Below, in pieces: positions 38,659 through 47,600 of a DNA stretch of 64,000 nucleotides; position 1 is the stretch's first letter; each line of letters starts with the position of its first letter. Location: positions 2,108,001-2,172,000 of the forward strand of contig NZ_FXUY01000001.1 in assembly GCF_900182985.1 (NCBI RefSeq). The letters are read 5' to 3'. Under the pieces are notes generated by a model, which was not told the origin of the DNA, did no database searches, and was given only the letters and a program-made list of their open reading frames with translations. The stretch comes from Pseudomonas helmanticensis. Its GTDB lineage: Bacteria > Pseudomonadota > Gammaproteobacteria > Pseudomonadales > Pseudomonadaceae. Made by a program: the position numbers and the translations under genes.

Positions 38659-38674
38659 CTGTCAGATCTGACAG
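38659..38674. promoter_or_regulatory. Perfect palindrome upstream of first RocA-like gene
   Basis: CTGTCAGATCTGACAG is an exact 16-base palindrome 103 bases before the regulator start. It occupies the place where the TAGGA box sits before neighbouring genes, but its sequence is different. Confidence 0.45.
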
Positions 38675-38697
38675 TTGCGACTGGCAAAATTCTATGC

Positions 38698-39132
38698 TTA
38701 AGCTTGACGTTGCAGGCTTGGCGTTCGATCCCACCGGCGTGGAGCGAGGTCCTTGGGCACATCGACAAGGGCCATCAGATGTTTGATTGCTGGGGCCTGC
38801 GGCAATGTCGCGTGACTGATCTGCACGTTGTCCTGAGCAAAACCGGGCGTCGTCTGCACAGGCGCCGATGGCTCGTTGTAGATCAAGGCATGACGCACCT
38901 GCGGGTTGTCGAGGAAAAACCCCAGCAGGTCCAGCGAACCGGCCGCCAGCTCGGCGTTGATCACCACCACATCGAACGGTTCACAACCATAATCGACCAG
39001 CGTCAGCAACTCGGCGAGGGTTTGCACCGGCGCTACACGGTAGTAGTCGAGGCCATTGAACAGTCGCTCGATTTTCATCCGGTGAAAATGCTGCGGGTCG
39101 GCGATGAGGATGCGCAGGGCTTTATTGATCAT
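38698..39132 (-). CDS. Degenerate receiver-domain protein (Asp to Asn at phosphosite)
   Basis: 144 residues from MINKALRILIADPQHFHRM. The fold follows a CheY-like receiver: strand 1 LRILIADPQ, then PFDVVVINAELAAGS where the phospho-acceptor Asp is expected. That residue is Asn (VVVINAEL). The conserved Lys is also missing near HATLPQAP. It is therefore a pseudo-receiver that should not be phosphorylated in the usual way. There is no output domain. It is a paralogue of 40436-40825 and sits beside a REC-EAL gene. A TAGGA box lies 67 bases upstream of the start. A role as a decoy or partner for the Roc regulators is inference. Confidence 0.7.
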   Translation of the reverse strand: MINKALRILIADPQHFHRMKIERLFNGLDYYRVAPVQTLAELLTLVDYGCEPFDVVVINAELAAGSLDLLGFFLDNPQVRHALIYNEPSAPVQTTPGFAQDNVQISHATLPQAPAIKHLMALVDVPKDLAPRRWDRTPSLQRQA

Positions 39133-39199
39133 GGTCGATCTCCCGGTAGGATGGGTTTCTGGGTGAGGCAAGATTACGCAAGCCGTGTGAAGGGATCTG

Positions 39200-39213
39200 T
39201 AGGATCTTTCCGA
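39200..39213 (+). promoter_or_regulatory. TAGGA-N4-TCYNA box (RcsB-like), before pseudo-receiver 1
   Basis: TAGGATCTTTCCGA is a full match to TNRGA-N4-TCYNA, preceded by TG as in the other copies. It lies 67 bases before the ATG at 39132 and 9 bases before the stop of the REC-EAL gene on the same strand. Confidence 0.55.
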
Positions 39214-39222
39214 AAGAAAAGG

Positions 39223-40443
39223 TCATTCATCCGCGGTTTTCCGAGCGTTGCGCTGTTGCAGCCAGTCGAGCAAATCCGCCCCGGACATTGGTCGCGCGTA
39301 CCAGTAGCCCTGCCCTTGCGTGCAGCCCAGCGCCAACAGTTCGCGGCGCTGGGCGTCGGTCTCGATGCCCTCAATCACCACGCTCATACCGAGGGTTTCG
39401 CCCAGCGCCAGCGTGCTGCTGATCGCGGCCCGGCAGCGCGGTTCATGTTCGAGGTTGCGAATGAAGTCAGCGTCGAGCTTGATTTCGTTGAACGGCAATT
39501 GGCACAGGCGCTGTAACGAGGAAAACCCGGCGCCGAAGTCGTCGATCGACAAGCGGCAACCCATCATGCGCAGACGTACCAAGGTTTCGAGGCTGGTGGC
39601 CGGCGCTTCGAGCAGGCCGCTTTCGGTCAGTTCGAACGTCAGGCTCGCACCCGAAGTGGCATGTCGCGCCAACAGGCTGCGCAGTCTCAAAGTCAGCTCA
39701 CCGCTGGCCAGTTGCACCGCTTGCAGGTTGAACGCCATGTTCAAGGCAAAGCCCTGCTCACGGGCACTGCGCTGCACGGCCAAGGCCTGATCCAACTGCG
39801 CAAACAGTAACGGGTCGAGCAAACCGCAACGCTCCAGCACCGGCATGAACAGCGCCGGGGAAATAATCCCCTGCGTCGGGTGCAGCCAGCGGCACAGCAC
39901 CTCAACGCCACACACCTCACCGGTGTGCAAATTGAATTTGGGTTGATACCAGGCGTGCAACTGCTGTGCAGCCAGCGCCTGACGCACTGCCGCTTCGCTG
40001 GCCAGCGTGATCACTGCGGCGGGTGCCTGCGGCAGTGCCGGGCGGTGGACGAACTTGTCGAGCAGCTCCGCCAGTACTTGCCCATGCAGCGGCTTGCCGA
40101 CATCCCCGAGCAGTTCCAGCCCGAGCAACGCGACCATCTGATGCACGGCCCGCCGCAAGTCCGCCGACAGCGAACTGCTGATGATCACCGACTTGACCTG
40201 CCCCGTGGCACCGACCCGCTGGAGAAACTCCAGGCCGTCCATCCCTTCCATTTGCAAATCGCACAAGGCCACGTCGACCGTGCCTAGGGTTTGCAGCAAT
40301 GCCAATGCCTGGGCGCCGTCACTCGCCTCGAAGACTTCCTCGCAACCGAGGGTGCGCAGCATGTTGACCGCCACCGAGCGCTGGAAGGCATGGTCTTCCA
40401 GTACCAGCACGCGCAACGGCAGTGCGGGAGATCGTCTAAACAT
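39223..40443 (-). CDS. REC-EAL response regulator, RocR-like c-di-GMP phosphodiesterase
   Basis: 406 residues from MFRRSPALPLRVLVLEDHAF. The receiver has LEDHAFQR and the phospho-Asp in VDVALCDLQMEGMDG. The EAL domain (about 145-400) reads GVEVLCRWLHP (EVL variant of EAL), FELTESGLLE, SIDDFGAGFSSLQRL, EIKLDADFI, VVIEGIETD and QGYWYARPM. All the catalytic acids, the Lys and the Gln needed for c-di-GMP hydrolysis are present, so activity is expected. Layout equals RocR of P. aeruginosa, which antagonises RocS signalling. It overlaps the upstream pseudo-receiver gene by 8 bases. Confidence 0.88.
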   Translation of the reverse strand: MFRRSPALPLRVLVLEDHAFQRSVAVNMLRTLGCEEVFEASDGAQALALLQTLGTVDVALCDLQMEGMDGLEFLQRVGATGQVKSVIISSSLSADLRRAVHQMVALLGLELLGDVGKPLHGQVLAELLDKFVHRPALPQAPAAVITLASEAAVRQALAAQQLHAWYQPKFNLHTGEVCGVEVLCRWLHPTQGIISPALFMPVLERCGLLDPLLFAQLDQALAVQRSAREQGFALNMAFNLQAVQLASGELTLRLRSLLARHATSGASLTFELTESGLLEAPATSLETLVRLRMMGCRLSIDDFGAGFSSLQRLCQLPFNEIKLDADFIRNLEHEPRCRAAISSTLALGETLGMSVVIEGIETDAQRRELLALGCTQGQGYWYARPMSGADLLDWLQQRNARKTADE

Positions 40444-40825
40444 CGAGTTGCTCCAGCAGAGGGCCAAGGGTTTGCCGATCCGGCGTACGGATCAGGCTCA
40501 AATGACGGCGCGCAGTGGTATAGATCGGCTCGGCCCAGGCCTGGCCTCGGCGCGCGTCATAAATCACGCCGTGACGAATCTGCGCACAGCTCTGAAAAAA
40601 CCGCACCGGATCGATGCCGGCGGCGGCCATCAGTTCACCGTTGATCAGCATCAGGTCAAAGTGCTCGAACGGCTCGTGCGAGTACTGGGTCACGCCCAGT
40701 AGTTCACGAAACGAACGCACCGGCGTCAGCGCGCAGTAACCCAGTTCATTCAGGGATTTGCCGATTCTGGACTGCAGCGTGGGCAGTTCTTCGGCAATCA
40801 GGATTCGCCAGCATTTGTAGGTCAT
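40436..40825 (-). CDS. Degenerate receiver-domain protein 2 (Asp to Asn at phosphosite)
   Basis: 129 residues, MTYKCWRILIAEELPTLQS. It parallels the protein at 38698: strand 1 WRILIAEE, then HFDLMLINGELMAAAG where Asn replaces the phospho-Asp, and HGVIYDARRG. The Lys-Pro pair is also absent. The two are diverged paralogues keeping the same substitution, which argues for a conserved function rather than decay. It overlaps the REC-EAL gene by 8 bases and is therefore coupled to it. A TAGGA box lies 89 bases upstream. Confidence 0.7.
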   Translation of the reverse strand: MTYKCWRILIAEELPTLQSRIGKSLNELGYCALTPVRSFRELLGVTQYSHEPFEHFDLMLINGELMAAAGIDPVRFFQSCAQIRHGVIYDARRGQAWAEPIYTTARRHLSLIRTPDRQTLGPLLEQLDV

Positions 40826-40914
40826 TGAATTCGGCAGTCATAGGAAAATTTACTGCTCCTAGCGCGTCGTAGCGAGAGCAGCTCCACACTAAGCAAAAGT
40901 CCACGACAGACATG

Positions 40915-40928
40915 TAGGACAAATCTGA
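40915..40928 (+). promoter_or_regulatory. TAGGA-N4-TCYNA box (RcsB-like), before pseudo-receiver 2 / REC-EAL unit
   Basis: TAGGACAAATCTGA is a full match, preceded by TG. It lies 89 bases before the ATG at 40825 in the 176-base gap to the autotransporter stop. Confidence 0.55.
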
Positions 40929-41001
40929 AAGTTCGACTGAATGCTCTGAAAAACTCACAAGAAAAAAGCCATGCCGGAAGGACCGACAGGGCTTGCGCGA
41001 C

Positions 41002-43146
41002 TTACCAGAGATAGCGATACCCCAGGCTCACACCAAACGGTTGCTCGATGCCGTTGCCTTTGGCGTATTCGGCATCCAAGGAGATTTTGCTCTTCTCGCT
41101 GACCTGCAATACACCGCCGAAACCGAGTTCGACGCGATTACCCGGCAGCTCGGCATCGAACTTGTTGCCATTGACGCGGACCTTGCTGCTGCCCTTGTGC
41201 TCGGTCACGTACGACGCTTTGACATACGGCTGGGCCTTCATGCCATTGCTCAATTCCAGGCTGCGCCCGAACAGCGAACCGACGCGGCTCTGCAACGAGT
41301 CCAGATCATCGGATTTGACCCGCAGGCCGTTGCTGGCGGTATAACTCGCGCCTTGGGAGCGGGTTGCCGTCAGTTCCACTTGTGGCTCGACGAACCAGCC
41401 CTCTTTCAGATCGATGCGCTTGCCGATTTCGATGTCGGCCCCGATACCATTGGTGCTGTAGGAACCTTTCACGGCCTGACCGAGATTGGTCGGGGTCTTG
41501 ATCTCGTTGTCAAAACGGCTGTACTTCAACACGCTGTCGACGTACATGCCGTTGTCGCTCAGCCAAGTGGCATAGAGGCCAAACATGCGGCTTTCGATAT
41601 TGCCGGTAGCGCCCTCACCAAAATCCAGATCCGAACGCGCGGTGCCAAGCATGCCGCCGACGTAGACCTTGCCGCTGTCCACCGCGAACGCCTTGTCGGC
41701 ACCGATTTCCAGGCCGGTGACATCTTGCGAGTAGGCACGACTGGAGTGTTCGCTGATATCGAATCGCTTGCCGATGGCGCGAGTCCAAACGCCGCCGTCA
41801 TCCTTGCCCATGCGCAGTTCGCCAAGACGCTTGACCAGCGCGTTCATCTGCGCGCTCCACAGACTCGCGCCAGCGGTATGGGCGGCGATGGCCGCGTTGG
41901 CGCCCTTGGACAAATGCTCAGGTGACGGGTCGATTGGCCGTGGTGACGCAACCGGGTCCACCGGATTGACCGGGGTCACCGGATCAACCGGCGTCACCGG
42001 GTCGACAGGCGTTACCGGATCCACCGGAGCGTTCCCCGCGCTGGCCAATACCCAGTCATCACCCTGCTGCTGCAAGGTGTAACGGAATGCCCCGGCATCA
42101 ACGTGCCCGCCGTAGAGGCCGAATTTCGCATTGCCACCATTGGTGTCGACCAGCAGCAAGCGGCCGTCCGACGACATCGGCTCATGCCCAGAATCGCCGA
42201 CGATCAGCGTGTGATCGCCGCTGGCCTGGCCAACGCCCTGCACCACCAGCACATCATTCTGCTGACTGGCGATGTCGCTGTTCATCAACACACTCCCGCT
42301 GCCGGACAGAGCACCGACCGTGAAGGTCTTGAAAGTGCCATCGCTGCTCGGGGCGAAGGCCAGGCGACCACCGTTGAGAGTCAGCGAGTCAACGGTCTTC
42401 ACCGCATTTTCCATCACGTTGACCGTGCCGCCCGTTTCGGCGACCAACCCGTTAGCCTGAGCGTCGGCATACAGATTGACCTGCCCGCCATTGCTGACCG
42501 TGCTGTTGTTGGCCGTGCCGCGGCCATAGACGTTTTGCACACCACCGTCGATGAGCGTGTCCGTGGCGATCGCGCCACCGAAGGTGGTGGTGGTCAAACG
42601 CTGCTCACCGCCACTGAGAATCCGACTGCCCTGGGATGTGCCCAGATCCGTGAGGATCTGCACCCCACCCTCGTTGACCAGGGTATCCACCGCCGTTGCG
42701 GTTAGCTGAACAGTCTGTACCCCGCCCTGATTGATCACCGTACGGTTGGCGAAGCTGTTGGCGGTCTGTACGGTTTGCGAACCGCCATTGAGAACGGTGT
42801 CGTTGGCAATGCCGGAGGTCGAGACCAACTGCGACCCCGTGGCGCCCACCACCGTGCGGTTGGAAACGCCGCTCTGCACCCGTTGACTGCCGAGTACCGT
42901 CGCGTCATTCGACACGCCATCGCGGAACACCGCCTGGGTGCCCGTCAACTCAATCAAGGTGTTGTTGGCGGTGCCGTTATCGCCAACGTTCTGCTGGCCA
43001 CCGGTAACGGTTTCGCCATCGACCACAGCGCCATTGTTGACGGTTGCAGTGAAAGCTTGCGCATGCACCGGCATCAACATGACGATGGCCAGAGCCAAGG
43101 GTGACAGGGTCAGTGCAGGACAGGTTTTTGCCGGGACAATCTTCAT
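41002..43146 (-). CDS. Autotransporter adhesin (AIDA/pertactin type)
   Basis: 714 residues. A signal peptide ends at HAQAF. The passenger (about 32-380) is built of short repeats with GG-xx-V/T-V pattern (GVSNRTVVGATGSQLV, GIANDTVLNGGSQTV), as in AIDA-I and pertactin-like beta helices. A Pro-rich linker of PVDPVT units (about 395-420) is followed by the barrel domain from about residue 440: GVWTRAIGKRF, LEIGADKAF, LYATWLSDNGMYVDSV, and the terminal aromatic YRYLW. It is placed between the two Roc-like gene groups. A TAGGA box embedded in the upstream terminator lies 77 bases before the start. Confidence 0.9.
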   Translation of the reverse strand: MKIVPAKTCPALTLSPLALAIVMLMPVHAQAFTATVNNGAVVDGETVTGGQQNVGDNGTANNTLIELTGTQAVFRDGVSNDATVLGSQRVQSGVSNRTVVGATGSQLVSTSGIANDTVLNGGSQTVQTANSFANRTVINQGGVQTVQLTATAVDTLVNEGGVQILTDLGTSQGSRILSGGEQRLTTTTFGGAIATDTLIDGGVQNVYGRGTANNSTVSNGGQVNLYADAQANGLVAETGGTVNVMENAVKTVDSLTLNGGRLAFAPSSDGTFKTFTVGALSGSGSVLMNSDIASQQNDVLVVQGVGQASGDHTLIVGDSGHEPMSSDGRLLLVDTNGGNAKFGLYGGHVDAGAFRYTLQQQGDDWVLASAGNAPVDPVTPVDPVTPVDPVTPVNPVDPVASPRPIDPSPEHLSKGANAAIAAHTAGASLWSAQMNALVKRLGELRMGKDDGGVWTRAIGKRFDISEHSSRAYSQDVTGLEIGADKAFAVDSGKVYVGGMLGTARSDLDFGEGATGNIESRMFGLYATWLSDNGMYVDSVLKYSRFDNEIKTPTNLGQAVKGSYSTNGIGADIEIGKRIDLKEGWFVEPQVELTATRSQGASYTASNGLRVKSDDLDSLQSRVGSLFGRSLELSNGMKAQPYVKASYVTEHKGSSKVRVNGNKFDAELPGNRVELGFGGVLQVSEKSKISLDAEYAKGNGIEQPFGVSLGYRYLW
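41940..42030. repeat. Coding tandem repeat of the Pro-Val-Asp-Pro-Val-Thr linker
   Basis: Degenerate 18-base units (ACCGGATCCACCGG-like) encode the PVDPVT repeats between passenger and barrel of the autotransporter. Third codon positions vary, so the protein repeat rather than the DNA is kept. Confidence 0.7.
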
Positions 43147-43192
43147 GCTTCGTACCTCAGTGATGAGGTAGCGAATTTAGAGATCAGGGGAG

Positions 43193-43240
43193 AAAAAAAG
43201 AGCAGGAAATTTCCCTTTGTTTGTAGGAAATTTCCTGCTC
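43193..43240 (-). terminator. Strong Rho-independent terminator of the OmpA-like operon
   Basis: On the minus strand GAGCAGGAAATTTCC pairs exactly with GGAAATTTCCTGCTC across an 11-base loop and is followed by seven T. The 15 bp stem is itself made of two GGAAATTTCC palindromes spaced 21 bases apart. Confidence 0.85.
43224..43237 (+). promoter_or_regulatory. TAGGA-N4-TCYNA box (RcsB-like), before autotransporter
   Basis: TAGGAAATTTCCTG matches at nine of ten defined positions, preceded by TG. It is 77 bases before the ATG but also forms one side of the terminator stem, so the match may be structural. Confidence 0.35.
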
Positions 43241-43298
43241 TCGTCACACTTGAATAGCCGTTCGCCCATTGCAGGCGAGCGACTGGCAGCCCTCGAAA

Positions 43299-44072
43299 TC
43301 AGTTACGGGCGTTCACGGCTGCGGCGCCGTTCGACACAATCACTTCGACCCGACGGTTCTGCTGCCGACCGGCTGCATTACCGTTATCGGCAACCGCATA
43401 CTCCTCGCCGTAACCCTGGGTCAGGATGCGCTGGGGATCGACACCCAGTTTCGTCAGCGCCCGGGCTACCGAAGCGGCACGACGCTCGGACAGTCGCTGG
43501 TTGGTCCCTTCGCTGCCGACATCGTCGGTGAAGCCTTCGACCCGCACCTTGCGCTCCGGGTTGTCGTTGAGGAAGTCGGCCAACTGCTGAAACTGCCGTT
43601 GACTGCCGTATTTGAGGTCAGCCTTGCCGGTGTCGAACAACACATCACCAAAGGTCACGACTTGGCCACGATCGGTCTGTTTTGCCTTCATCGCTTGCAG
43701 CGCTTTCAACTGCTGGGTGCGCACATCAAGTTGCACCTGCGTGCGCTCGGCATCGATTTTCTTCAGCCCGGCTTCCGCTTGACGGCCGGCAATGGTTTGT
43801 TCGGCCAAGGCGATTTTCTGGCTGGCCAGATACGCCAGTTGGTCGATCTGCGGTGCCTTGCGATCCTTTTGCGAGACCTGATCGGCCGCGTTCAACGCCG
43901 TGAACGCAGATTTGGTTTCAATGGTCGCCAGCGTGCTGGCTTCAGGCTTGCTTTGCAGTGCGCTGAATTGCGCGCGCGCTTCCACCAGTTGCGGATTTTC
44001 CGGCGGTGTGGCGCAGCCGGCGAGCATGACCGCGAACAATGTAGCGACAGGCAACAGTTTGAAGTTTGGCAT
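43299..44072 (-). CDS. DUF4398/OmpA-family outer membrane lipoprotein
   Basis: 257 residues from MPNFKLLPVATLFAVMLAGCATPP, with a lipobox LAGC (Cys about 20). The N-terminal half is an alpha-helical DUF4398-like region (LVEARAQFSALQSKPEAS... LASQKIALAEQTIAGRQAEAGL). The C-terminal OmpA domain has FGDVLFDTGKADL, VRVEGFTDDVGSEGTNQRLSERRA and GYGEEYAVADNGNAAGRQQNRRVEV, so it should bind peptidoglycan. It follows a second DUF4398 lipoprotein by 10 bases in one operon ended by the terminator at 43193. Confidence 0.88.
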   Translation of the reverse strand: MPNFKLLPVATLFAVMLAGCATPPENPQLVEARAQFSALQSKPEASTLATIETKSAFTALNAADQVSQKDRKAPQIDQLAYLASQKIALAEQTIAGRQAEAGLKKIDAERTQVQLDVRTQQLKALQAMKAKQTDRGQVVTFGDVLFDTGKADLKYGSQRQFQQLADFLNDNPERKVRVEGFTDDVGSEGTNQRLSERRAASVARALTKLGVDPQRILTQGYGEEYAVADNGNAAGRQQNRRVEVIVSNGAAAVNARN

Positions 44073-44082
44073 GGGCGTGTCC

Positions 44083-44496
44083 TTATTGAGCGCTGGCTGG
44101 CGGGTTGAAACCGGTGACCGGGTCTTGCAGCATTTCCTGCTTGAGCACCTGAATACCGCTACGGGCATCGGTCAGTTGCTTCTGCCATTTCACCGCGCGC
44201 GATTTACGTTCGGCGAGGTTGGCATCGGCTTCGATCTGCTCGGCCAGCAACTTGGCCCGAGGGTACTGTTTCTCGCCCAGGGCGCGTTCCATCTGGAACA
44301 TCTTGTCCTGCGCAGACTTCATTTCCAGCGGGGCATATTGCGTCGCCTCTGCCGAGACCGCACGGTTGACCGCATCCTTGGCCAGCGTGATCTGCTGCTC
44401 AGGAATCGGCGCACTGGCACAGGCGCTCAAGGCGGCCGCGATGGCCAGTCCACTGACGGCCAGGCGTACACGGGAAGACATACGGGGAAGGGTCAT
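44083..44496 (-). CDS. DUF4398-domain lipoprotein
   Basis: 137 residues with GGAG six bases before the ATG. Signal sequence and lipobox read LAIAAALSACASAP (Cys about 25). The mature protein is a helical DUF4398 domain: EQQITLAKDAVNRAVSAEATQYAPLEMKSAQDKMFQMERAL and REKQ-like follow-on. The function of this family is not established; it is often paired with an OmpA protein, as here. It is the promoter-proximal gene, and a TAGGA box lies 86 bases upstream, which ties it to the Roc block. Confidence 0.85.
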   Translation of the reverse strand: MTLPRMSSRVRLAVSGLAIAAALSACASAPIPEQQITLAKDAVNRAVSAEATQYAPLEMKSAQDKMFQMERALGEKQYPRAKLLAEQIEADANLAERKSRAVKWQKQLTDARSGIQVLKQEMLQDPVTGFNPPASAQ

Positions 44497-44582
44497 CAAC
44501 AGCTCCAGACGTTAACTAGTGAAGTGGGCTCGGCTTCTCACCGAGACCACTGCACGTTAGCGACAGAGGTAAATGACGAATG

Positions 44583-44596
44583 TAGGAAAATTCGCA
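44583..44596 (+). promoter_or_regulatory. TAGGA-N4-TCYNA box (RcsB-like), before DUF4398 operon
   Basis: TAGGAAAATTCGCA matches at nine of ten defined positions, preceded by TG. It lies 86 bases before the ATG at 44496 and 28 bases before the stop of the second hybrid kinase. Confidence 0.5.
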
Positions 44597-44624
44597 AGAG
44601 TGGACTGAAAGCGCAAATAATCGG

Positions 44625-47600
44625 TTACGCCAGATGCGCGTCCAGTTGCCCGGACAAATGCTCCATCGCCTGCTGAAGGATGTCTACCGCTTCAGTCAAC
44701 ACGAGGGTGTCGAGCCCTGCACTGGCAAGTTCCAGCGCCTCGCAGGCCTGAATCAGCGATTGCGCCTTGATGATCCGCGCACCGCCCTTGACCCGGTGCG
44801 CGAGGTCGGCGAGACCCGGCATGTCGTGCTGAGTGAACAGGCGCATCAGTTTGGCCATGTCCTGGGCATTGCTGGTGGCCAGATCGCTCAACAGACTTTT
44901 GATCGAGTCTTTGTCGCCGCGCGTCAATTGTTCGAGGCTGGTCAGATCGATATCCTCGGCCGCACGCTCGGCGAGCGGCTCCGTTGCACTTGCACGTGCC
45001 TGCGGAACGATGGCAACCAGGCGCAAATTCAGATCCTTGAGGCTGATCGGTTTGAACAGACAATCGTCCATGCCGGCCTCGGCGCAGCGATCCTTTTCCT
45101 CGGCAAGCGCATTGGCCGTGAAGCCGAGCACCAGACTTCGCGGCAGGCCTCGCGCGGCTTCTTCATCACGGATCGCCCGGGCCAGTTCATAGCCGTTCAT
45201 GATCGGCATGTTGCAGTCGGTGATGACCACGTCAAACACCTGATTGCGCCATGCGCGCAAACCGTGGGCGCCATCCTCAGCGTCCGTTACCCGATGGCCC
45301 AGATAGTTCAACTGCTGGGCCAGCAACAAACGGTTGGCCGGGTAGTCGTCGATCACCAGAATATTCAGGCTGTGCTGGCTGCGCACCGGCTCGATTTCCT
45401 CGACCGGCAGGGCAACGAGCGGCTCGAGGGTTGGCAGACTCAGGCGCACTTCAATTTGCGTGCCCTGCCCCAACTCACTGGACAACGTCAGGCTGCCGCC
45501 CATCATTTCGCACAACGTGCGACTGATCACCAGCCCCAGGCCCGAACCACTGCGAGCCGACTGGCCATGGTTGCCCGCCTGGGAGAACGGACTGAACAAC
45601 TGCGCCTGATCATCAAGGGAGATCCCGCGACCGCTGTCCTTGACCCGCAGACACAGGCTCAGGCGCTCGTCGTTTGCAGCGTCGACCTGGACGCTCAAAT
45701 GAACCTGCCCGGCATCCGTGAACTTGATCGCGTTGCTCAGCAGGTTCGACAGCACTTGCTTGAAGCGCAGCGGATCGATCAGCACATCGACATTACTCAG
45801 GGCATCCAGATCGAGTTGCAGACGCAACTGTTTCTGCCGTGCCAGACCTTCGAAGATGCGCGCCACCGACTCGACCAGTTCACGCAGGTTGGCGCGCTGC
45901 GGCGCCAGCGTCAGGCGCCCGGATTCGATCCGGGCAATGTCGAGAATGTCGCCGATCAGATCGAGCAAACCACGCGCGGCACCCGAGGCCACCTCGATGG
46001 CGAAACGATCCGTCATGCCCTGATCGGCCTTTTTCAGTGCCAGTTCGAGCATGCCGATAATGGCGTTCATCGGCGTCCGGATTTCGTGGCTCATGGACGC
46101 CAGGAACGTGGTCTTGGCCCGATTGGCATCATCGGCGATGTCTTTGGCGATTTGCAGTTCCTGCACCAGGTGCTGGCGTTCGCTGACATCGATCCAGCCA
46201 GCGATCATGCCGGCGACTGTACCGTCGCTGTCGCGGTACGGCAGCATCCAGTGGTAGATCGTCAGCGCGCGACCGTCCGCCAGATTAAGGCTGCGGTCCT
46301 GGATGCTCGGCAAGCCGTCAGCCATCACTTGCAGGTAATCATCGTGGAAGGTCTGCGCCTGCTGTCGGTCGCTGAGCACGCCGTCCGTCACCCGCTGGCC
46401 TATCACCGCTTCGCGTTCGGTGCCAAACACTTGCAGGTAACCGCTGTTGCACGTCACCAGCCGGCCTTGACGGTCGCGGACATAAATCGGGTGCGGCGTA
46501 CCGTCGATCAGCACACGCATGAATTCCATCTGATCGTTCAGCGCGACTTCCGCCTGCCGTCGCTTGCGCATCAGCAGACGCAGATAGGCGATCCAGCCCA
46601 GCGCCACCACCAACAGCACGCCGGCAATCACGAAGCCCTGAATGATCATGCCGCGATTGCGCAGCCAGTAACTGTCGTCGACCACCACTTCACTGCGCCA
46701 ACGGTTGGTCAGCTCGTCCATTTCTTCCGGGCTGATGCTCAGCAAGGCCTTGTCGAGGATCGAATACAACTCCAGCGCCCCGCGATTGGTCGCCAGCGCG
46801 ATACGCGCAGGCTGAGTGCCGACGGTACTGGAAACCTGCAAGCTGTCGCGGTACTGACGCGAGATCATGTAGCGGGCGCTGATCAGCGAGTTGATTGCGC
46901 CGTCGACCTTGCCCAGCGCCACCATGTCCATGGCATCGATAGCGTTTTGCGCAGGTATCAGCTGCACATTGGGATACTGCTCGACGAGGTATTCGCGCAG
47001 GACATTGCCGGTAATCAGCGCCAGGCGCTTACCGGCCATCTGATCCAGGGTTTTCGGTTCGCCGTCAAGGCGGGTGACCAGGACGAACGGATTGATCAGG
47101 TATGGACGGGTGAAACGCAGCTCTCCCTCACGCTCAGTGCTGGGGGTAAACGCCGCCAGCATATCGGCTTTGCCACTGCTCACCTGCTTGATCAGATCGC
47201 CGACCGAATCCACGCGCTGCAGATCGAACTGCAAACCGGTGCGCAGACTGATCTTGGCCAGTACATCGGCACTGATGCCACGGAACTTGCCGGCCTCGTC
47301 GACAAACGTCAGTGGCAGGAAATTCTCGTTGATCGCCACTTTGATGCGCGGATGCTTATCCAGCCAACGCTGTTCCCTGACGCTGAAATGCAATACATGC
47401 TGCCCGGGAATGGCGACGCCACCCACACTCCAGCGACGACGAATGCTCATGCGCTCGTCAATCGGAATAACCTTCAGCGCAGCATCGAGCACGCGCAACA
47501 ATTGGCTGTTGTCGCGCGTCACGGCGAAGCTGAAGGGTTGCGTTTCCATGCGCGAAAAATCGCTGAGCTGGACGTTGTTGAGGTAGTTCTTCTTGATCAG

